NCBI RefSeq assembly: GCF_021155765.1
Contig: NC_060113.1
Coordinates: forward strand, 470,501 to 534,500
Reading direction: 5' to 3'
Length of the DNA stretch: 64,000 nt
Origin: Diprion similis
Taxonomy: Eukaryota > Arthropoda > Insecta > Hymenoptera > Diprionidae
The notes beneath the pieces are model-generated. The model was not told the DNA's origin. It ran no database searches and saw only the letters and a program-made list of their open reading frames with translations. The translations under genes were made by a program, and so were the position numbers. Below, piece after piece: positions 24,310 through 36,517 of this stretch (position 1 is the first letter of the stretch; each line of letters begins with the position of its first letter).

Positions 24310-27300
24310 CTACTTGTTCGGTTTGTAGTACAAATCCAAGTAATACTTGTCGTAAGTAGGATGTCGCTGTACGATATATTTCCAATAGTAAATCTCACCC
24401 ACTAATGCAATGAAACTAGCAACATAGCCAATTCCAAGAGCAAGCAATGCTCCGTATAGCTTACGAAGGTTTATCAGTCCTTTTGAGGAACTACTCTCCT
24501 GTGGTCTTTCTGCATTGACGGTCCACTCCATTGTATCGCTGAGCCATTTTTGTATTAAGCCAGTTTCTGTGACGCGTCGTATCTAATGCGAAGTAAAAAA
24601 AAATTACCACAACACACGAATTTTGATCCTAGTCATGTGGACTTGTTTGAGACAGTCAGTCGTATACTTGCCACAAGATCTACATGCTGTTTGAGCGGAG
24701 AGTTTCTATCGAGACCAATGGAAATAGGCATGTGAATAACGCATTCGGACATTATGTGGAGGTTTCGATCAATGGTGACTGTTTCGTGATGCTTGGTTGC
24801 ATTCAGCTTCTGTGCTTCTTCCACTATCTGTCTTTTTGCACGAGCGTGACGTAGGAAATATTTATTTTCATAATAGGCAAATTTTCCAGCAGCAACTCGT
24901 GCAATAGCTTCATCATCCTGGTTTATTACCTCGAACTTGTTACCAACTTCTTGAGAGTCGGTATCGAGAGAAGACAGAAAAAACTCTTTCATTTCCTCAC
25001 TCCATCCACCTACGGCAATTTGACTGCTTGCTAACTGACTTAGAGTATCTATTGTTACTCTGAAATCATTCAAAAACAAGTTTAAGCATATTGAGAGTTT
25101 TCTGTTAATCCAATCACTTTACAACCGTAGCAGGTTACTTATAAGCGCACACCCTGTACGTCTGGCTCGGTCAGACAACCAATCTCTGTAAAATCAAGCC
25201 TCACTTGGGCGGTGTGCGCCTATGCGGAAATGACTACAGTCATAGAATGGTCAGCTTCACAAAAAACTTTCTGTGTAAGAACTAGTTATTGTTTAGGTAA
25301 AATTTCACCTGCTCATAGGATTTGCAAGAATGGCTGTCATGCTGGCACGATAAGCTACAGCAACTAGAATGCTGTAAAGCCACCACCATCCTATAAACAC
25401 CCGGAGAGCCCAAGCATTGGGAAGGCGAGGTAACGAGACAGAGAGCAGCATCCCATAAGTATACAGTATGCTATTTTGAAATTCTGTGTACGGGTACAGA
25501 CTCAGTAACAAACCCGTTGTGTTTTTGTGTCGTTTCACAACTTGTAATGTACTAATATTTTCAGATGTGATTTTCTCTTTGTATAAGTGGAGAGTTCGTT
25601 TATAACTTTGAGCGAATTGGTAAAATATTAATCCTCCTAAGAAGAGGGCCATCAAGACGGACAACCACATGTACATCCTAGGAATAATAAAGAAACTTTT
25701 TGATTTGCTCTTTACTTCAGCAATTTTTAGTCCATAATGCAAGTAAAATTTCTCTTGAGAAGCCTTAAAAAGTCATTGTCTAATTCAGAAATCTGTTGAC
25801 AATCAAACGTACTTGAAAGGCATGATGAGTATTTTCCAGGAATTATCATTCAATGATTCGGGTGTGAGAAATGTGAGACACTCGGTATTGTAAGGCACAG
25901 ATAAGTCAAACAGTTCCAAATGATTAGTAGTATAGTGGATATCACCAAGTAGAAATGGAGTATTGCCAGAAACTGCCTCGCCAAAGAGGCCTGTGAAATT
26001 TCCGTTCCCTTCAGCAGTTCCCCATTTTTCATTATTCACATTAGATGGAACATACACCATAGGCCAAAAGTTCAAAGCCTTGGCAAGAATTTTTATCAGC
26101 TGAAAACACATTGAAAATCATTGAGATGGAAATTTTTTTAATGATTTGTATTTTTTCAGAGATAATAAATAACAACCTCAACCTCAATGCCAAATGCCGC
26201 GGAACCGTCAACGAGGTTTCCCTCACGAGATATTTTCAGTTTTTCACTGACTGCTGGAATGTGAGGAAATATAGGCACCCTACAGAAATAAGACTGAATG
26301 TATGTGCTTGAATTAACCAATTTTCTTTGGATACCGAACTGCAAGTACAAACCTGAGCGACTGATTGAGGAGGTTTCTACTTTTGTCAGGATAATGTTCA
26401 TTCTTGTATCGAAACCTTCCACGATACCAAGTATCAATATATTGCAGTTCTAGATCACCTTCGCTCTGGTATGGTAATGGTACCGTATTAAGGTCAAACC
26501 ATTCAGGAAAAGCTTGTTCTCCCGAGCGTCGTTTAGCAGAATTATAAAGACGAATAAATATTACGTTCACTATCCTATTCCAAATATAATTTGTGCTGGA
26601 GTTGAATAAACGATAATCATGCAGAAGTATCACGTCTCCACGGGTGTTAATAAGACGTTCCCTTAAGAACAAAGCAATGAAATGAATCTTTCAAATGATC
26701 AATCATTGAAGTAAATCAACTTAGATGTAAGTCTACATTTTCTCCTTACTTCTCGACATATTGAAGCATACGGGATACTTGTAGCCCATTTGTATTAAGA
26801 ATTATGTACGCACTGCAATCAGTTGCTTTGCTGGCTCGAAGAACTTCGTGAAATCTCCGTTTGGGTGGGAAAAAGTCATCATTTTCTCTAACGACGATCT
26901 AGGCACAACATGATGATGCAATGAAATAAAATAGTGCAAGATTACACATGCTGTACTGAGAATGAGTTCATCACATGTTACCTTACCATATAGACTGACA
27001 CATAGCTGAACCTCTTGTTCCAATGAAGATTTAAAATTTGATGATAGTACTTATCAACGATAAAATTAACACAGTGATTTCGGAGCAAAACCCCTTTAGC
27101 CACAGATTCAATAACTGCCATCAGAGACTTTCCTCCTTCGTAATTCTGCTCGCTCGACAAATAGCTGAACAAATTAATCAATCAAGTAGGCTGTATTATA
27201 GAATAGAAGGAAATCGCCTAAGTACAATTGTCATCAAGTACGTATGTTATTCTATTCACATTCAAAGACATATATTTGACCTTACATACCTCGCATGTAC

Positions 27301-27339
27301 AGCAGAAATCAAGTAAACAAGAATTAGAATGCAAAGCAT
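24310..27339 (-). CDS. Ionotropic receptor (insect IR family), complete, 699 residues
   Basis: Chemosensory, thermosensory or hygrosensory cation channel subunit derived from ionotropic glutamate receptors. Nine exons: 27290-27339, 26987-27164, 26750-26898, 26353-26661, 26183-26279, 25813-26099, 25309-25677, 24672-25059 and 24310-24582, exactly 700 codons. A hydrophobic signal peptide (residues 1-16) is followed by an N-terminal region, the S1 half of the ligand domain (LVDGSAAFGIE to TPESLNDNSW), TM1 at about 358-380, a pore segment, TM3 at about 449-479 (GWWWLYSILVAVAYRASMTA), S2, and TM4 at about 650-672. The iGluR Arg that contacts the glutamate alpha-carboxylate is not present in HYTTNHLELFDLSVPY, as in most divergent IRs. 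Exon 8 appears to end in a GC donor (GTG then GCAAGT), which preserves the conserved spacing. It looks like one of the conserved single-copy IRs, but I cannot name the orthologue. Confidence 0.9.
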
Positions 27340-28085
27340 AATAAGACTGATAAATATCGGAATAAAAAGGAATTCAAATGAAAGCCACGGAAAACATTCT
27401 CCTGGTTTGAATCGCGATAAATCCTAAACATTCTCGTCTTCTGAACCAACAGAGCCACCATCTCTATGGGTGATGAATAAGTGATAGTCCAATTAGCGTA
27501 GCAATTCGATTCTATTCAATTATGTAAATAAAATTAAAGGTCACGAAAAACCAGGCTTTGGACTGTAATAGTAACGAATAATAAATTGGATGGCATTGAT
27601 GGTGCTCAGAGCTAATTAAAGTAGATCCAGATTCACTACGAAATTACGGATACTTTTTATTATCTAATCCTATCTATCTACCTAAAACCTAATTTATCTA
27701 TCCATCTATCTATCCGTGTAGTAATAGCAATTTTTGCCTGTGTTAGGAATTGTGATGATATCTGTTAACAAACATAACAGAACTTTACATTCGATTGAGT
27801 TGCAAACTGTGGACAGAATTCGATCGTTTTCTCTGCCCAATATCAATAACTTAACCGCTAACTACCATCTAAGCTTCATAAGATATTCAGATTCTATAGC
27901 TCACTTGTGATTGATATTGTCAACGTTAGTTGATCTTTCACATCAAACATGCTATGATCCAAAAAAGAAAACCGTATTGGTAGTTACCTAATTTGGTAAA
28001 AAATTTTCAAGTCAGTTACATAATTCGAAAACGAATTGTCCATGTAGCTGCATTTAAAGTTAATACCATATGGTGATTCTGTAAT
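27340..28085. other. Spacer between the THAP gene and the ionotropic receptor
   Basis: AT-rich, with short CTAT-type repeats near 27660-27720. Presumed THAP 3' UTR and ionotropic receptor promoter. Nothing else was recognised. Confidence 0.5.
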
Positions 28086-28915
28086 CTAGCTATGACACAG
28101 TTTACGGATATTCTCCCCTCTTTTTAGACAGCACTTATCCCGCTCGCTAAGGTCTTTCCAAAATTTAAGTCGCCCCTTTAACTTCTCAAGGTGTGAATTC
28201 ATTTGGCATATAATTTTCTCATATTTCAATATGCACATATCCTTTTCTGCTATTTCTTTTCTAAGCTCTGCAATAACTGCATCTTTTTCGCTATCTTCCT
28301 GACTATCAGATGCAAGTTTGTACACTTCTTCTTCTTTCGTATCAACCTCACTGTCGGAGGTTAAAACAGACTCAACTTTGATTTCTGTTGTTACAGCTGT
28401 AGAATCGTTCATGTCTGTGACGAAATGTGGCATTTCCATAAAATAAACCAGCGGAGGAGGTTCCTTGCTAAAGCTGTAGGACAAATTTGGTTGAATTGGC
28501 ATCGGTACTCTCGGCAGGTTTCGCTCCTTTCTCTTAGTGTATTTCAGAGGCTTTTCAAATATTGTTGGAACTGCATTCCATTTCAACCGATCCAAACGCT
28601 TTGATTCCCACTGATCTTCATCAAAATGAACCTGGAAAGTGTTTCGGCTTTAAAAGTTAAGTCACTTGCCGTTAAAATCAAATAACAGCAAATAAAAAGA
28701 AGACTGGCAAATTGTCTCCGCATGTGAATAATCTATTACGACTAAATGTATACTAAACTGACCTCGCAAACATACGAATTGTTCGTTGGTTCCCAATTTC
28801 TTTTCTGAATGTTCGTCGTCCACAATGTTCTTCGCTCTGGGTCCCTAGGGAATCTCTTGAGTAGAAAACCTTTTGTAGTTGAATTATTACATCCAGGTGC
28901 CGAACACTGAACCAT
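28086..28915 (-). CDS. THAP-domain zinc-finger protein, 232 residues
   Basis: Probable sequence-specific DNA-binding nuclear protein. Two exons, 28763-28915 and 28086-28631, separated by a 131 bp phase-0 intron. The N-terminal THAP module is complete: Met-Val-Gln-Cys start, C2CH zinc ligands at C4, C9, C50 and H53, a conserved Trp at 32, Phe at 54 and the closing AVPTIF at 71-76. The middle is Ser/Glu/Asp-rich (residues about 120-160). A predicted coiled coil follows (AVIAELRKEIAEKDM onward), as in many THAP proteins that dimerise. THAP domains are often shared with P-element-like transposases, but no transposase domain follows here, so this looks like an ordinary host THAP protein. Confidence 0.92.
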
Positions 28916-31900
28916 AATTATCTGAAATTATTACTTGTTCATAGCGACTGACGGTTTTGAAGAATTAGGAACTATATGCTATACTTTGACCTACCAGGCA
29001 TTCGAATACTTGAATTAGTTCTTCGTAGGTGAAATATATTGTTACATCTTCCAAAGTAAAACATGTAATTTGAACGTCAAATATAGTTGACACACATGAG
29101 GGTGAAATTATGGGGTGAAAACGTTGAAAGTCCGAGGTTAGGAACTGAAATAAAACATATCGTTTACTCGTTTACCAGGCAGAACAGCCGATTTAAATGT
29201 GATTAGATTCCATGATTTTCTCACCTCGTTTCACTGTCCCGCGTGTCTATTTGAAAATTTATCAACAGCTGTTTAGCCGAAACGATCTAGCACAAAGCAA
29301 ACATGCTTTACGCAGTGCATACTAGCGTATGTATGTATGAACAAACATTGAAGTGTGAGGCGTGAAACGCCCTAATTGGTCGAGACCATGTGCCGCGAAA
29401 AGAATTGGAGATTTGAAAGCGAAAGTGAAAGACTAAAGACGCGGGAAAGCCAATGAAGGAAATAGCGATAGCTGCGACACTTGTATTTGGTATTGAATTG
29501 TATAATTGATGTGCAACAAACATTTCAAGGATATTGTTGATAATCTTATCGTAAATTAATACGAATATCTTGAAATATCATTTATATACACATACGCCAG
29601 TGAAAATTATTTTGCGACAAATCACATGACCGAAACTTGGATGTATCTTCGGATTTTAATTATGTTCCATGATTTGTTATGTATTTTATTATATAATCTA
29701 ATCGGTCATAACGTTATGTGATTTATCACAGGACTATTTTTAGTAGGTTGTGTAACGTAATAAGCGATTTCTGCGTTGCCGTCCGATGTTTAAAAATTTC
29801 GTACAAGTAAACGCTAAGCAACTAATTGTGTATGCGAACACATTCGACAGGTCAGCGTGACTGTCACTTTAAAAATTATTTACAAATACGTAAAATTAAA
29901 TAACGCACGGTACGGTAAGCTATATAGTATCGTACAAACCAACGATACTTCTGCTAGTTAAACAAAAGGTGCAGTCGCGTGCAGTCATTCGAAATTATAT
30001 GTAATATACATTATTGTGCATTATAGTATTTATATCATAAGGTTAGAACGCACTGTGTTTTTAATTTGAATAAATCGATATCTCTTGCATCTCTTGATTC
30101 CGTTAATCGGTCACTTCCGTTACACTATATAGGAACGGATCGAATAAAGTTCGAGATTCTTGCCAGAGATAATTCATCATTTCAAAAGTAGCGCTGAGCT
30201 AGTGATTTAGGCTCAATAATATAATAATATATTATAATTCCATAGTTTCCTATTGTGCGAATTTGCGAAACGGAAAATACGTCACGATATAAAATGAAGT
30301 TTAGAAAAATTTATCCCTTGAGTCACGTCGTGAACGTCACGTGTAGACAAGTTATGAAAGTATTAATGCGTGAAGAAATATGCATACATTTATGCATATA
30401 TAGGTATACGAGCATATATATGTATATGAAGCAGTCATTCGACCGTGTTTTAATATATTGGTTCGCCAATTGAAATTTGCATGAAATTCGTCTTTGTATT
30501 CACAATCAAGCGATTGCGATTTGTTATTATAACTTGTACGAAGCCAAACTGTATTGCAATTTGTTGTGTCGGTCGACTCCTGCGATTGTTCAAAGGTAAC
30601 TCCGGCCGGGCTCCACAAGTTTTTATACGTCTACGACCAATTCCCGTTACAAACCGGACTCCTAGCAATCTTGTACATACATACAATATGCGATGTTGAT
30701 AAATCGGTACAAAGTCTACAATTTGCAGCCGAAAAAGAATCTGCAGAGATCATCAAATCTACCGTTTGTAATCAGTAACTGGCCTTGAAACAGTCCGTGG
30801 CTGCACTTGATCGCGAGTGCACCAACTGTATCTGCAGCAAGGCCCGCGCAACTCATTGTCAGCTATTTTTTCTCCGTCCATTTGAATAATTGCAAAATCA
30901 TCCACTCTACCCTAACCTGTACCGTCCATTTAGCAGTAGACTGAATGTAAAAACTGGCAACAAAACGTAACGAAATCAGAGGAAACTGGCGGATAAAAAA
31001 GCCAGAAAGCGAAAAAGGACAAGTACGTATGTTCATCGATATACATATTATCGCGGTCAAATACCGAACACCGAAGGCTTGAAGTTGGCGAGGTTTATAA
31101 TAGCAGTCAAGAACATCTGCGATAGTACGCTTCTAGTTTGATTATTAATTGTAATTAATATATTTGCGTAAATATATGAATTGCTTGGTTTTTGAACCAA
31201 GTTTCAACAATATTATGCATTTGCATCGCGCACTAATTATTTTTACGCGACTTGTTAAATTTGAAATCTCAAACTAACTAGGGAATTTTACGTGTAAATC
31301 AATCATATGATTGGTTGAGCGCTCAATTGTTTGTATCGGAGTCTTAAGTCCTTTCTTAAGGACGTGCCCTTGTCGGTTTCGACGTTGTCGTATAACTATG
31401 TCTCCAAATATCGAAGACCACGTATCTGAAACGCGAGAAAGGGTTCAACAGCCCCATTATATACGCAATTCTGAACAAAAATACTCCCCCATGAATTTTC
31501 ATTTGACGCAGAAATAAAAACATGGCATGAATTCTATGAATTTACTATTACGATTTCGTAAAATTCGTACCATGATGCATATATCTTACAGCATATACAA
31601 AACATAAATAAATCCGGCAAAATTCAGCAAAATCGCTAATTTTACTGACAGCCACAAACCTATCAAAAGCCTTATCTAATCGCATCCAATCTTGAAAGTA
31701 AAAAATTTGTTGAAGTAGAATTAACTCCGCTAAGTTAACGTAATTATGTTTTATCCACTACGTAAAACCGCATACTTGAGATAAAAAAAATATTTACTTT
31801 CAAGAAGCTAGAAGGAATATTTGTATAATTGTATGTTTTATGTAGAAATTTACTGCAGGGATAGATTACGCGAGATCCAAATATAAGTTCAAATTGTCAC

Positions 31901-32492
31901 TTAACTTCATAATTGGCTTATAAACCGTGAGATTTGTGGAACTTAGCTGAAGATTTGAATTTCTTCGAATGTAAAATGAAAATAAAATCATTTTCGTTTG
32001 TATCGAATATTATGAAAAATTAAATATTCTACTTTACGAAAACTCTTTTAAACAAACTAATAGTAGATTGTTTATTAAGGCGGTAAAGTAGGGCCTTTTT
32101 ACGTCAAGTCTAAGTTTGCAATAAAAGACGAATATAGCAAATACGCGAGGAGAAAAATACTTTGGCCATACAAAAGTATGGTTTAAAAATTTTTTTTTAT
32201 TATATATGATGTACTAAAAAGTACATTTTTTAGCACTAGGACGTAAAAGTGCACTTTTCTGTACTGTCGGTAAAACGATTACTTTACGCACAGAATCGAA
32301 ATCGTATTTATACGCTTTATAATTGTAAACACAGTATAAATATGAATTATATAAGTATGCTAGTTTTTCAATTTAACAAGCTTGGATTACTCAAGCTTAC
32401 CTGCTTTAAATATGCAAAGTTTTAATTGAGCCAGTATTCGGTACAGGAGTACCAGTGGTAATTATGAACAAAAATTTCAGATATTAGGCAAA
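28916..32492. other. Divergent 3.6 kb spacer between THAP (-) and ACOX3 (+)
   Basis: No credible coding exon on either strand. Contains a dispersed repeat copy at about 31410-31550 and AT-rich hairpin-forming sequence at about 32160-32270. An untranslated ACOX3 exon may lie here, because a splice-acceptor-like TTTCAG precedes the ACOX3 start by 12 bases. Confidence 0.5.
31410..31550. repeat. Dispersed repeat, copy 1
   Basis: Shares an ordered series of motifs with 57398-57530: GTATCTGAAACGC, CAACAGCC.CAT, GCAGAAATAAA and GATTTCTACGAA-like ends. This indicates two diverged copies of one interspersed element. Confidence 0.5.
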
Positions 32493-35400
32493 ATGGACCT
32501 CATGAAGGTGAAAAGTTTAATACGTGATCTGCCTCTGGGGCCTCTCCACAGATATAGACAGCAGGCCACGTTTGATTGGAAATCGCTAAAAATCAAGTTT
32601 GAGGGTGAGGCTGCGTTGCAATACAAGGTAAATCTCTGAATACTTAAAAAGATACTTGTTCATTCGTACTGTTTACACAGCTTGATAGTCCGTAACTTTT
32701 AGAACAAAATCTGGTCATATATGGAAAGCTCACCACTTTTTCAACCTCACGTCACCTCGCAGACTTTGGATGCACAGCGTAGAATGTGCCATGCGAAAAT
32801 GCTTGCCATGCTCAAAGACGATCTGCTACAGGCTCCTGGTGATGTTCCTGTGAGTACAATGTAGGAAAATTAGATCACATACAAAACTCGGACAATGTTG
32901 CGACACTTTTACATATTTTAGTTTTTAAACTTCCCTAGCTAGATATGGTCTAACAAGGTAAGCTGCTCGAGTAGACTAGGCCAAACTGATTCGCATTGTA
33001 AACAGGTCAGCAACCGGATCCAAACAAAAAATGTATACCTAAAATTGATTATATCTGAAGGCCACTTCTTTACAAGGAATTAGTTGACGATTTTCTTTTT
33101 CACTAATTTATCCAAGAAGCAAAATACTCAATTTTATAAAGTAAAAATTGTAAATTAATGTACCTATAGCATTGGTTTGAATAACTCTAGTTACAATCAT
33201 CGAACATTTTTACATCACGACAGTATATAAATTGCTACCTTTGTTAAGTTTTTCGATTCAAGAAATTGAAGCTAATGGGAAATCACATTGTTGTTTCCCA
33301 TGAATGGACAGTCTGATTGACAGAATGCTTGGTTTTTGAGATACCTACGTATTTTTAGTCCACTACTCTCCTATAACATTTAAACTTACAATTAACCCAC
33401 AGAGGTCACTCAACAAACTCCTCCTATAGAGGCAACTGAAAAAACAAAACTTGCAGATATGTTCTTCAAGCTTATTTTGACCACAATGATATAAAACAAT
33501 CCTTAATCATTTACCAGAACGCTGTTTGGCTCGATACCCTGTTTCAATATGATGGATCACTACCTGTAAAAAGTGCTATCTCCATCGGCATGGTACCTGG
33601 AGTGATATTTGCTTTAGGAAGTGAACGACACAGTGAATTTCTTGAAAAGTTCCAAGAGGGTAAGGTGAGCGTGATGCGTTGTGTCGGTAGTAGAACTAGC
33701 AGGATCCAATCAAGGATTGATCTAGAGGCTGTTGATCTTAATTCCAATTTTTCCAGATACTCGGATGTTTTGCTTTGACAGAAATATCTCATGGAACAAA
33801 TGCTAAGGGTATAAGAACAAGGGCTACTTACGAACCCAAGAAGAAATGTTTTGTTCTTCACTCCCCAGATTTTGAGGCTGCCAAGTGTTGGGTTGGTGGA
33901 CTCGGTAAGGGCTTTGCAAGTATTGCAAAATTATTGAAATATTAACAGTAATTCTCATCTATCGTCCAAATAATATCGCACAACTGTAGTAACTAAATTA
34001 TGATATGTAGGAAAATCAGCAACGCATGCTATAGTATATGCACAACTAGTAATGCATGATGGTACAAATCATGGACTACATCCATTCATTGTACCTGTAC
34101 GTGACGTCCGCACTTTAAAACCGCTACCAGGGGTAAGAGTTGGAGATCTTGGTGAAAAAATTGGTCTGAATGGAGTAGACAACGGTTTTGTGCAATTTAC
34201 CAACTACATTATGCCACGAGAAAATCTTTTAAATAGAATGGGTGATGTTACGGAAGATGGAAAATATGTCACAGCTTTCAAAGATCCCAGTAAACGATTT
34301 GGTAAGGTATTTGCAACAAGTCTGTGATATGTTCAAAGAAATTTTGTGGTTGATCCTCTATTCTACGTCCTGTTATAATTTTTAGTACCTTGTGAGAATG
34401 GAATGCAAAAATTTTAGATTTCACTCAGTCTTTTCAATTTGAATTCCAGGAGCATCATTAGGGGCGCTTTCTGTTGGTAGGGTAAACATAAACGTCATGT
34501 GCACAGCATATCTAACTGTTGCAATAGTTATTGCAATTAGGTATTCAGCTGCAAGAAAACAATTTGGACCACTCAAGGAGGAAGAATGGCCAGTTATTGA
34601 ATACCAAATTCAGGTAACACATATGACTAGGGTTTTCATTATGCTCTAATACATGTTTTAATAACTACTATGCATAGTAAGCCCGGAGTTCACCACATTC
34701 AATGTTCAATGAATTCATGTTCCAGCAACTTCGACTTTTTCCACATTTAGCAGCTGCCTTTGCTTTAAGAATATTCTCGTACCAGTTTTCCAGTAAGACA
34801 GACGCTTTTCAAATAAAAATGCTAGGCGGAGAAGACCGAGATCTCCTTGCTGCGGAGGGTCTAGAGATTCACGCGCTGTCCTCTGCAACAAAGCCTCTCT
34901 CTGCATGGACTGCTCGTGACGCTATTCAGGATTGTAGAGAATCCTGTGGGGGCCATGGATATTTGAAAGGTAAACTTTGTAGTTTCACGCCGTTGTTTTT
35001 TTTTTACCTTTTACTCAATAACTATTATGAAATACACGAATATTCTTTTTTTGCAGCATCTCGCTTGGGCGATTTAAGGAATGATAATGATGCAAACTGC
35101 ACTTACGAAGGAGAGAACAACGTTCTGATTCAACAAGCTAGCAACTGGTTACTAAATCAGAGATTATCTATTGAAAAAAATGAACCTGTTTTATCTCCGC
35201 TTGGCTCTATAGACTTCCTACCAGATGCTCAGAGTATTCTGCAGCTAAAGTATGTTAGCACTACCATCGAAGACACAATGGAACCTGAGAGTGAGAATAC
35301 ATTTATACAGATTATTTATAATAATAGTAGACATGCAACCACTGAGCATTTACATTCGCTTTGAAGTGATAACTTGAAGAGTCCAAAAATGGATCAATCT

Positions 35401-36186
35401 TAATGTTTACACAAATCTTTCTCGTTATAGATCTACTCAAAACGTTCAAGTGGCTGGTTTGCCATTATCTTGAAATGACACAGAAGCGTGTAAAAGAATT
35501 AAATAATAATGGACAAAATTCTTTTTCGGTGCGAAATAATAGCCAATCATTTTTCGCGCGGACTTTGTCACTAGTATATGGGGAAGTAAGTTATGAATAA
35601 CAATTGTTTCCTCAAAAAAGCGAATGAAATAATGTCAATAAACATCAACGTTTTTCATGATTTATTAACATTTTGATTACCTTTCGTTCCCTTAGCATGC
35701 CATAATAAAGGCCTTCGTTGAATATCTGCAAGATCCTAAGTGGAGCACAGAGGAACGAAAGGTGTTGTCTAGATTATGCTCACTATATGCAGCTTATTTG
35801 CTCGAACGGAGACTGGGCGACCTATATGCAGGTGGATATGCGGCAGTGGATTCTCAAATTGACATCTTGTTACGCGACGGCATAATTTGGCAATGCAAGG
35901 AACTCTTGGTAGATGCTGTTTCGCTTGCTGATGTTCTCGCACCGCCAGACTTCATCCTCAATTCGGCACTCGGCATGTCTGATGGTCAGGTATGACGAAA
36001 TCTCCACATTGCACAGCAGTCAGACTATTTCTCTCGCCAACCTCGTAATTTGCAGATCTATTCTAAACCTAATCGCTGTGTTATCTTTCGCAGATATACA
36101 AGCACATCGAAGAATGGATTTTGAAAGATAAGCAAAATCTTGAGCGACCATCATGGTGGAAAGAGATTTTGCAGGCAAAGTTGTAA
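32493..36186 (+). CDS. ACOX3: Peroxisomal acyl-CoA oxidase 3 (ACOX3-like)
   Basis: FAD-dependent enzyme for the first step of peroxisomal beta-oxidation (acyl-CoA to trans-2-enoyl-CoA plus hydrogen peroxide); the ACOX3 branch acts on branched or long acyl-CoAs. Eleven exons: 32493-32627, 32703-32849, 33518-33664, 33757-33904, 34011-34301, 34450-34613, 34726-34969, 35057-35290, 35431-35585, 35696-35989 and 36094-36186, giving 683 residues. Visible hallmarks: [81 protein letters not shown], and CTYEGENN with the catalytic Glu at about 443. The C-terminus ends Gln-Ala-Lys-Leu, so AKL is a good type 1 peroxisomal targeting signal. The gene converges with the odorant receptor gene. Confidence 0.95.
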
Positions 36187-36517
36187 GAGTTTTCCGATAC
36201 ATATTTGTAACGCGAATTTACTTTTAACATTCGTATAATTCAATTTTTAAACTATTTTAATATTTTTATACAGTTGAATGTCTGGGGTGCTTTAATTTTT
36301 TATAAGTAGTTTGACTATTGAATATATTAATTTAACATGAAGTTACATAAAAGGTGGTAATAGAATTTTTCCATGATTTTTCATAAACAGTGATATTGTA
36401 GACAAAGATATCTAATCTATATAGTAAATTTTCACAGGATATCCTTAAAAATCCAAAAAACAGTATGAAGAGTTTTCTGTAGGCAATGCTATGCATAAAT
36501 ATAATAACCTGATATTT
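36187..36517. other. Convergent 3' spacer between ACOX3 and the odorant receptor
   Basis: AT-rich 331 bp presumed to hold both 3' UTRs. No other feature was recognised. Confidence 0.5.

Noticed and set aside
28086-28915. THAP gene as a domesticated or live P-element transposase
   Set aside because: Only a THAP domain, an acidic linker and a coiled coil are present, with no transposase catalytic region in the 232 residues.
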